Below, in pieces: positions 60,729 to 64,000 of a DNA stretch of 64,000 nt. The position numbers and the translations under genes were made by a program. Source of the DNA: Pseudoalteromonas apostichopi (GTDB taxonomy: Bacteria > Pseudomonadota > Gammaproteobacteria > Enterobacterales > Alteromonadaceae); NCBI RefSeq assembly GCF_030297135.1, contig NZ_AP028065.1, forward strand, positions 1,674,001 through 1,738,000, read 5' to 3'. The notes under the pieces were generated by a model, which worked only from the letters and a program-made list of their open reading frames with translations, searched no databases and was not told the DNA's origin. Every line of letters starts with the position of its first letter. Positions within the stretch are counted from its first letter, which is position 1.

Positions 60729-61586
60729 TTAGTGATTATCTGAGCTTGCCATGCTTAGGTAAACGATTGTAAGCATCATAAATACGAATGCTTGCAGTAC
60801 GATTACTAAGATGTGGAATACAGCCCAAATAAAGTGCAACGGTAGTTGCATTAAACCAACTGCGCCGATCAAGATGAAAATCAACTCACCAGCATATAAG
60901 TTACCGAATAAACGCAATGCTAACGAGAACGGCTTAGCAACTAAAGCGATTGTTTCTAGTAATAAGTTACATGGGATTAAGAACACCATCGCTAGCTTGT
61001 TTTTAGAGCTGAACGGGTGAAGCGTTAATTCAGCTAAGAATCCGCCAATCCCTTTGATTTTGATTGCATAACCGATCATCAGAATGAATACACCAATAGC
61101 AAGTGCAGCAGTCATATTGATGTCTGTTGTAGGTACAATCTTCATGTAAACGTCGTGAGAATCCATACCAAATGCTTGCTCGCCAACAAAGCCAGCTAAT
61201 GCAGGTAGGAAATCAACCGGAATCAAGTCCATTAAGTTCATTAAGAACACCCAAACGAAAATCGTTAGAGCTAATGGAGCGATTAATGCGCTTTTACCAT
61301 GGTATGTGTCACGTACGTTGTCGCCAACGAACTCAACAATCATTTCAATGAAACACTGAAATTTACCCGGTACACCGGTATTTGCTTTTTTAGCGGCACC
61401 ACGGAAGATCCATAAAAATACCAGACCTAAACCGATTGACCATGCGAGGGTATCTATATTCCATGTCCAGAAACCACTGTCTGCACACGCTTTGTTGAAG
61501 GCAAGACCAGCGTCGGTCGAGCACATCTTAGCGTTAGTTAAGTGGTGCTGAATATGGCTTGATAGAGTTACTTCTTCTGCAGCCAT
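60729..61586 (-). CDS. atpB: ATP synthase a subunit
   Basis: A 285-residue membrane subunit. The essential Arg lies in PFSLALRLFGNLYAGELIF. The ATG at 61586 (MAAEEVTLSS) has GGGA seven bases upstream; a TTG four codons earlier is unlikely. Six hydrophobic segments are visible. Confidence 0.97.
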   Translation of the reverse strand: MAAEEVTLSSHIQHHLTNAKMCSTDAGLAFNKACADSGFWTWNIDTLAWSIGLGLVFLWIFRGAAKKANTGVPGKFQCFIEMIVEFVGDNVRDTYHGKSALIAPLALTIFVWVFLMNLMDLIPVDFLPALAGFVGEQAFGMDSHDVYMKIVPTTDINMTAALAIGVFILMIGYAIKIKGIGGFLAELTLHPFSSKNKLAMVFLIPCNLLLETIALVAKPFSLALRLFGNLYAGELIFILIGAVGLMQLPLHFIWAVFHILVIVLQAFVFMMLTIVYLSMASSDNH

Positions 61587-61601
61587 GTTATATCCCAAAA
61601 G

Positions 61602-61982
61602 TTAATGATTAAAAAAAACGGGCGCAAACAATCCGCTAAATAACACCAATACATACACACAGAAAAACGGTAATAAAACGACCGTATAAGACTTCAGTAT
61701 CAGTGCAAACAAAACGATTGTTAGCATAAATTTTAATCCGTTGCCGCGCTTTAGCGAGGCATACACTTGATTTACTCGACTTGCACCCATATAACGGAAT
61801 GCATAGACAGCAAATACAAAATTAGGGAGTAGTGCAACAGCTCCGCCAGCAAGCGCTGACTGGCCGGCATTGACTCCCCAACCTATAAAAACAATTACTG
61901 CAGCGATAAATGCTACGATACCCTGAAGACAAATTAATTTAAATGCGGCAAGCCTATACGGCTTTGCTAACCTATTAGTCAC
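61602..61982 (-). CDS. atpI: ATP synthase accessory subunit I
   Basis: A 126-residue, four-helix membrane protein, with GTG start. The family helps assemble the c-ring. It contains the GAGAVALLPN-like ALAGGAVALLPN loop. It is first in the operon. Confidence 0.92.
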   Translation of the reverse strand: MTNRLAKPYRLAAFKLICLQGIVAFIAAVIVFIGWGVNAGQSALAGGAVALLPNFVFAVYAFRYMGASRVNQVYASLKRGNGLKFMLTIVLFALILKSYTVVLLPFFCVYVLVLFSGLFAPVFFNH

Positions 61983-62033
61983 GTTTTGTTAACCTTTAGA
62001 ACGTTAAATTGTCAGGGTATGAAAACTGGCGAA

Positions 62034-62061
62034 ATTATACTGATTCCTACCAGTTTTGCAA
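62034..62061 (-). promoter_or_regulatory. Promoter of the atp operon
   Basis: On the minus strand: -35 TTGCAA (62056-62061), a 16-base spacer, -10 TATAAT (62034-62039). The atpI GTG is about 45 bases from the predicted start site. Inverted arms AAAACTGG/CCAGTTTT (62022-62029 and 62050-62057) flank the -10 and overlap the -35, so a bound dimer could regulate it. Confidence 0.75.
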
Positions 62062-62141
62062 CTTGAGTCGACCCTTTGTAGTGCAAAAACACCACAAATG
62101 TCTCTTTTTGGACATGTTATTAATTAATGACGGGAATAGTC

Positions 62142-63053
62142 TTAATTTATACGGCTTAAAATGCCATCTAACTCATCAAGAGTTGTATAAGAGATAACCA
62201 GTTTGCCTTTGCCTTTTTTATTGTAGTTTATTTCTACTTTAGCGCCTAAATTTTCAGCAAGCTTTTGTTCTAACTGTTTGACATCAGGATCTTTTTCTTG
62301 CACTTCTTTCTTTGGGGCTGGTTCTAAAATAGAACGCACTAGCTTTTCAGTTTCACGAACAGTTAAAGCTTTAGCAACGGCTAATCGAGCAGCATCTGAT
62401 TGCGCTTCGCCTTCAAGTGCTAATAAACAACGTGCATGACCCATTTCAATGTCGCCATGCTCTAACAAAATTTTAACATCTTCATTGAGATTATTTAAGC
62501 GCAGTAAATTAGTCACAGTAGTACGAGATTTACCAACTGCCTCGGCGACTTGTTGATGAGTTAGTTCAAATTCGTTAAGTAAACGATTTAACGCAATCGC
62601 TTCTTCCATCGCATTTAGATCTTCACGTTGAATATTTTCTATAAGCGCGATAGCAACGGCCGCTTCATCAGGTACATCTTTGATGATACATGGAACAGCA
62701 TCTAATTTTGCAAGTTGAGCAGCACGCCAACGACGCTCACCGGCGATAATCTCATATTTTTCTGCACCAATTTGGCGCACAACAATCGGCTGAATGATGC
62801 CTTGAGCACGTATTGAGTTAGCTAACTCTTCAAGCGCTTCTTCAGACATGTCTTTACGCGGTTGATATTTACCCGATTGTAAAAACTCAATCGCTAACTT
62901 TTGCAGCTCACCTTTACTTTGCTCTGCAACGACCTCAGAGACTTGCTCTGGTGTTGCAGTCGCTTGTTGCTGATTATTTGCACTTGAGGCAGGTTTTGAT
63001 GAACTTAATAAAGCGTCGAGTCCTCGGCCTAAACCGCGTTTTTTAGCAGACAT
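62142..63053 (-). CDS. parB: Chromosome partitioning protein ParB
   Basis: A 303-residue ParB/Spo0J family member. A CTP-binding region holds GERRWRAAQLA; a helix-turn-helix (LTHQQVAEAVGKSRTTVTNLLRL) binds parS, and a C-terminal dimerisation domain ends the protein. No exact TGTTTCACGTGAAACA parS site was seen in the window. It is 20 bases from parA. Confidence 0.97.
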   Translation of the reverse strand: MSAKKRGLGRGLDALLSSSKPASSANNQQQATATPEQVSEVVAEQSKGELQKLAIEFLQSGKYQPRKDMSEEALEELANSIRAQGIIQPIVVRQIGAEKYEIIAGERRWRAAQLAKLDAVPCIIKDVPDEAAVAIALIENIQREDLNAMEEAIALNRLLNEFELTHQQVAEAVGKSRTTVTNLLRLNNLNEDVKILLEHGDIEMGHARCLLALEGEAQSDAARLAVAKALTVRETEKLVRSILEPAPKKEVQEKDPDVKQLEQKLAENLGAKVEINYNKKGKGKLVISYTTLDELDGILSRIN

Positions 63054-63073
63054 GTTATTTTTTTACCTCGAAG

Positions 63074-63859
63074 TTAGGCTACTGCTGAAGATGTTTTCTC
63101 TTTTCTACGTAACATTTCGCCGGCTAGGGCTAAGTAAGCTTTCGCACCACTTGATGCACGGTCATAATACATGGCAGGGGCACCAAAACTCGGCGCTTCT
63201 GCTAAACGGACATTACGTGGGATAACGGTACGATATACTTTATCGCCAAAATGTTGTTTGAGTTGTTCTGATACATCATTTGCAAGGCGATTGCGCGGAT
63301 CATACATGGTGCGTAAAATCCCTTCAATTGTTAATGCTGGATTTACTAGCTTAGACAACTGGGTAATGGTATCCATTAATGCCGTTAAACCTTCAAGGGC
63401 ATAATACTCACATTGCATCGGAACTAAAATTGAATCTGCGGCAGCCATAGCATTAACAGTAAGCATGTTAAGTGAAGGCGGGCAGTCGATAAAAATGAAA
63501 TCGTATTGGTCTTGAATTTGTTCAAGCGCATTACGTAAACGCACTTCACGCGCAAACAATTCCATTAATTTAACTTCAGCGGCAGTCACATCGCCATTAG
63601 CAGCAATTAAGTGATACTCACCTGAGGTTTCTCTATTGATAACTTCATCGATTGGTGTTTCTTCAATCAATAAATCGTAAATAGTCGCAACATCACCGTA
63701 TTTATCGACACCACTACCCATGGTAGCGTTTCCTTGCGGATCAAGATCGATTAATAACACTTTACGCTTCGTCGCGGCCATCGATGCCGCAAGATTCACA
63801 GCGGTGGTTGTTTTACCAACACCACCTTTTTGGTTTGCTAATGCGATGACTTTTGCCAC
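63074..63859 (-). CDS. parA: Chromosome partitioning ATPase ParA (Soj)
   Basis: A 261-residue ParA-type ATPase with deviant Walker A KGGVGKTTT near residue 11 and the switch LIDLDPQGNATMG. It separates origins with ParB. It starts 13 bases after the rsmG stop. Confidence 0.97.
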   Translation of the reverse strand: MAKVIALANQKGGVGKTTTAVNLAASMAATKRKVLLIDLDPQGNATMGSGVDKYGDVATIYDLLIEETPIDEVINRETSGEYHLIAANGDVTAAEVKLMELFAREVRLRNALEQIQDQYDFIFIDCPPSLNMLTVNAMAAADSILVPMQCEYYALEGLTALMDTITQLSKLVNPALTIEGILRTMYDPRNRLANDVSEQLKQHFGDKVYRTVIPRNVRLAEAPSFGAPAMYYDRASSGAKAYLALAGEMLRRKEKTSSAVA

Positions 63860-63872
63860 AGTGCTCTGATCC

Positions 63873-64000
63873 CTAGTCTTTAGAAAGAATGATTAGATGT
63901 CTTTGCGCATCTAACTCAGGTACTTCCAAGCTGATTTTTTCATCAAACTTAATACCTTTAGGTAATGAGTCTAGTTCTTCGCTCGGAAATACGCCTTTTA
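63873..64000 (-). CDS. rsmG: 16S rRNA m7G527 methyltransferase RsmG, C-terminal end only
   Basis: On the minus strand the last codons read KGVFPSEELDSLPKGIKFDE and end in HLIILSKD with TAG at 63875-63873. This is the RsmG C-terminal pattern, in its standard place before parA. The gene continues beyond the right edge, so catalytic motifs are not in view. Confidence 0.9.
   Translation of the reverse strand, partial: KGVFPSEELDSLPKGIKFDEKISLEVPELDAQRHLIILSKD

Noticed and set aside
62000..64000. parS site near parAB
   Set aside because: No TGTTTCACGTGAAACA or close variant was found.

Overview
The window looks like the origin-proximal chromosome of a marine gammaproteobacterium of the Alteromonadales, most like Pseudoalteromonas. 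This is inferred from protein character and gene order, not from a database search. The gene order rsmG-parA-parB-atpIBEFHAGDC-glmU at the right end is the classic oriC-flanking block of gammaproteobacteria. Base composition is moderate to AT-rich. There are several TonB-dependent receptors, secreted proteases with a GlyGly-CTERM-like tail, and a tRNA-less rRNA operon. No phage, complete insertion sequence, CRISPR array or tRNA gene was seen.

Layout. 1-4.1 kb: the 3' part of a large secreted subtilisin-like protease that starts before the window. 4.2-8.0 kb: a TonB-dependent siderophore-type receptor overlapping a DUF1624 membrane acyltransferase-like gene, with a divergent TonB-C-domain protein. 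8.1-13.8 kb: a zinc-acquisition island. It holds an operon of zrgA, a Zur-type regulator and a MerC-like membrane protein, divergent from a His-rich ZnuD-type receptor and an AztD-like lipoprotein, with two copies of a Zur-box-like sequence between them. 13.9-24 kb: a tricorn-like protease, a DEAD-box helicase, an esterase with a helical tail, a D-aminoacylase-type amidohydrolase and a TPR-GGDEF diguanylate cyclase. 24.4-27.8 kb: glmS with an upstream DeoR-family regulator, then a hexapeptide acetyltransferase. 27.9-32.8 kb: a membrane-anchored TPR protein built from about ten 129-bp repeats, an acyltransferase-3 protein and a divergent membrane LytTR regulator.

32.9-42.8 kb: a MacAB/FtsX-type export system of two paralogous permeases, one ATPase and one HlyD-like adaptor. 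It is divergent from an NtrC-type response regulator and its histidine kinase. The intergenic region carries a sigma-54 promoter-like element and upstream dyads, so the system probably controls its own exporter. 42.8-45.6 kb: a small outer-membrane-barrel-like protein, an MltD-like lytic transglycosylase and an unknown membrane protein. 45.6-45.9 kb: a compact repeat element with nested inverted repeats, a heptamer tandem repeat and a REP-like pair. 45.9-51.3 kb: one rrn operon (16S-23S-5S, minus strand) with two good promoters and boxA sites. 51.4-53.3 kb: a collagen-like choice-of-anchor I lipoprotein. 53.4-64 kb: glmU, the complete F1Fo ATP synthase operon with a recognisable promoter, parB, parA and the end of rsmG.

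Functional themes are cell-envelope precursor synthesis (glmS, glmU), energy (atp), segregation (par), metal uptake and envelope export. Nothing here is a wholly unknown multigene system that can be asserted from sequence alone. The best leads are the zinc island with its MerC-like member, the self-regulated sigma-54 exporter, the 129-bp TPR array, the LytTR/acyltransferase pair and the REP-like element beside the rrn terminator.
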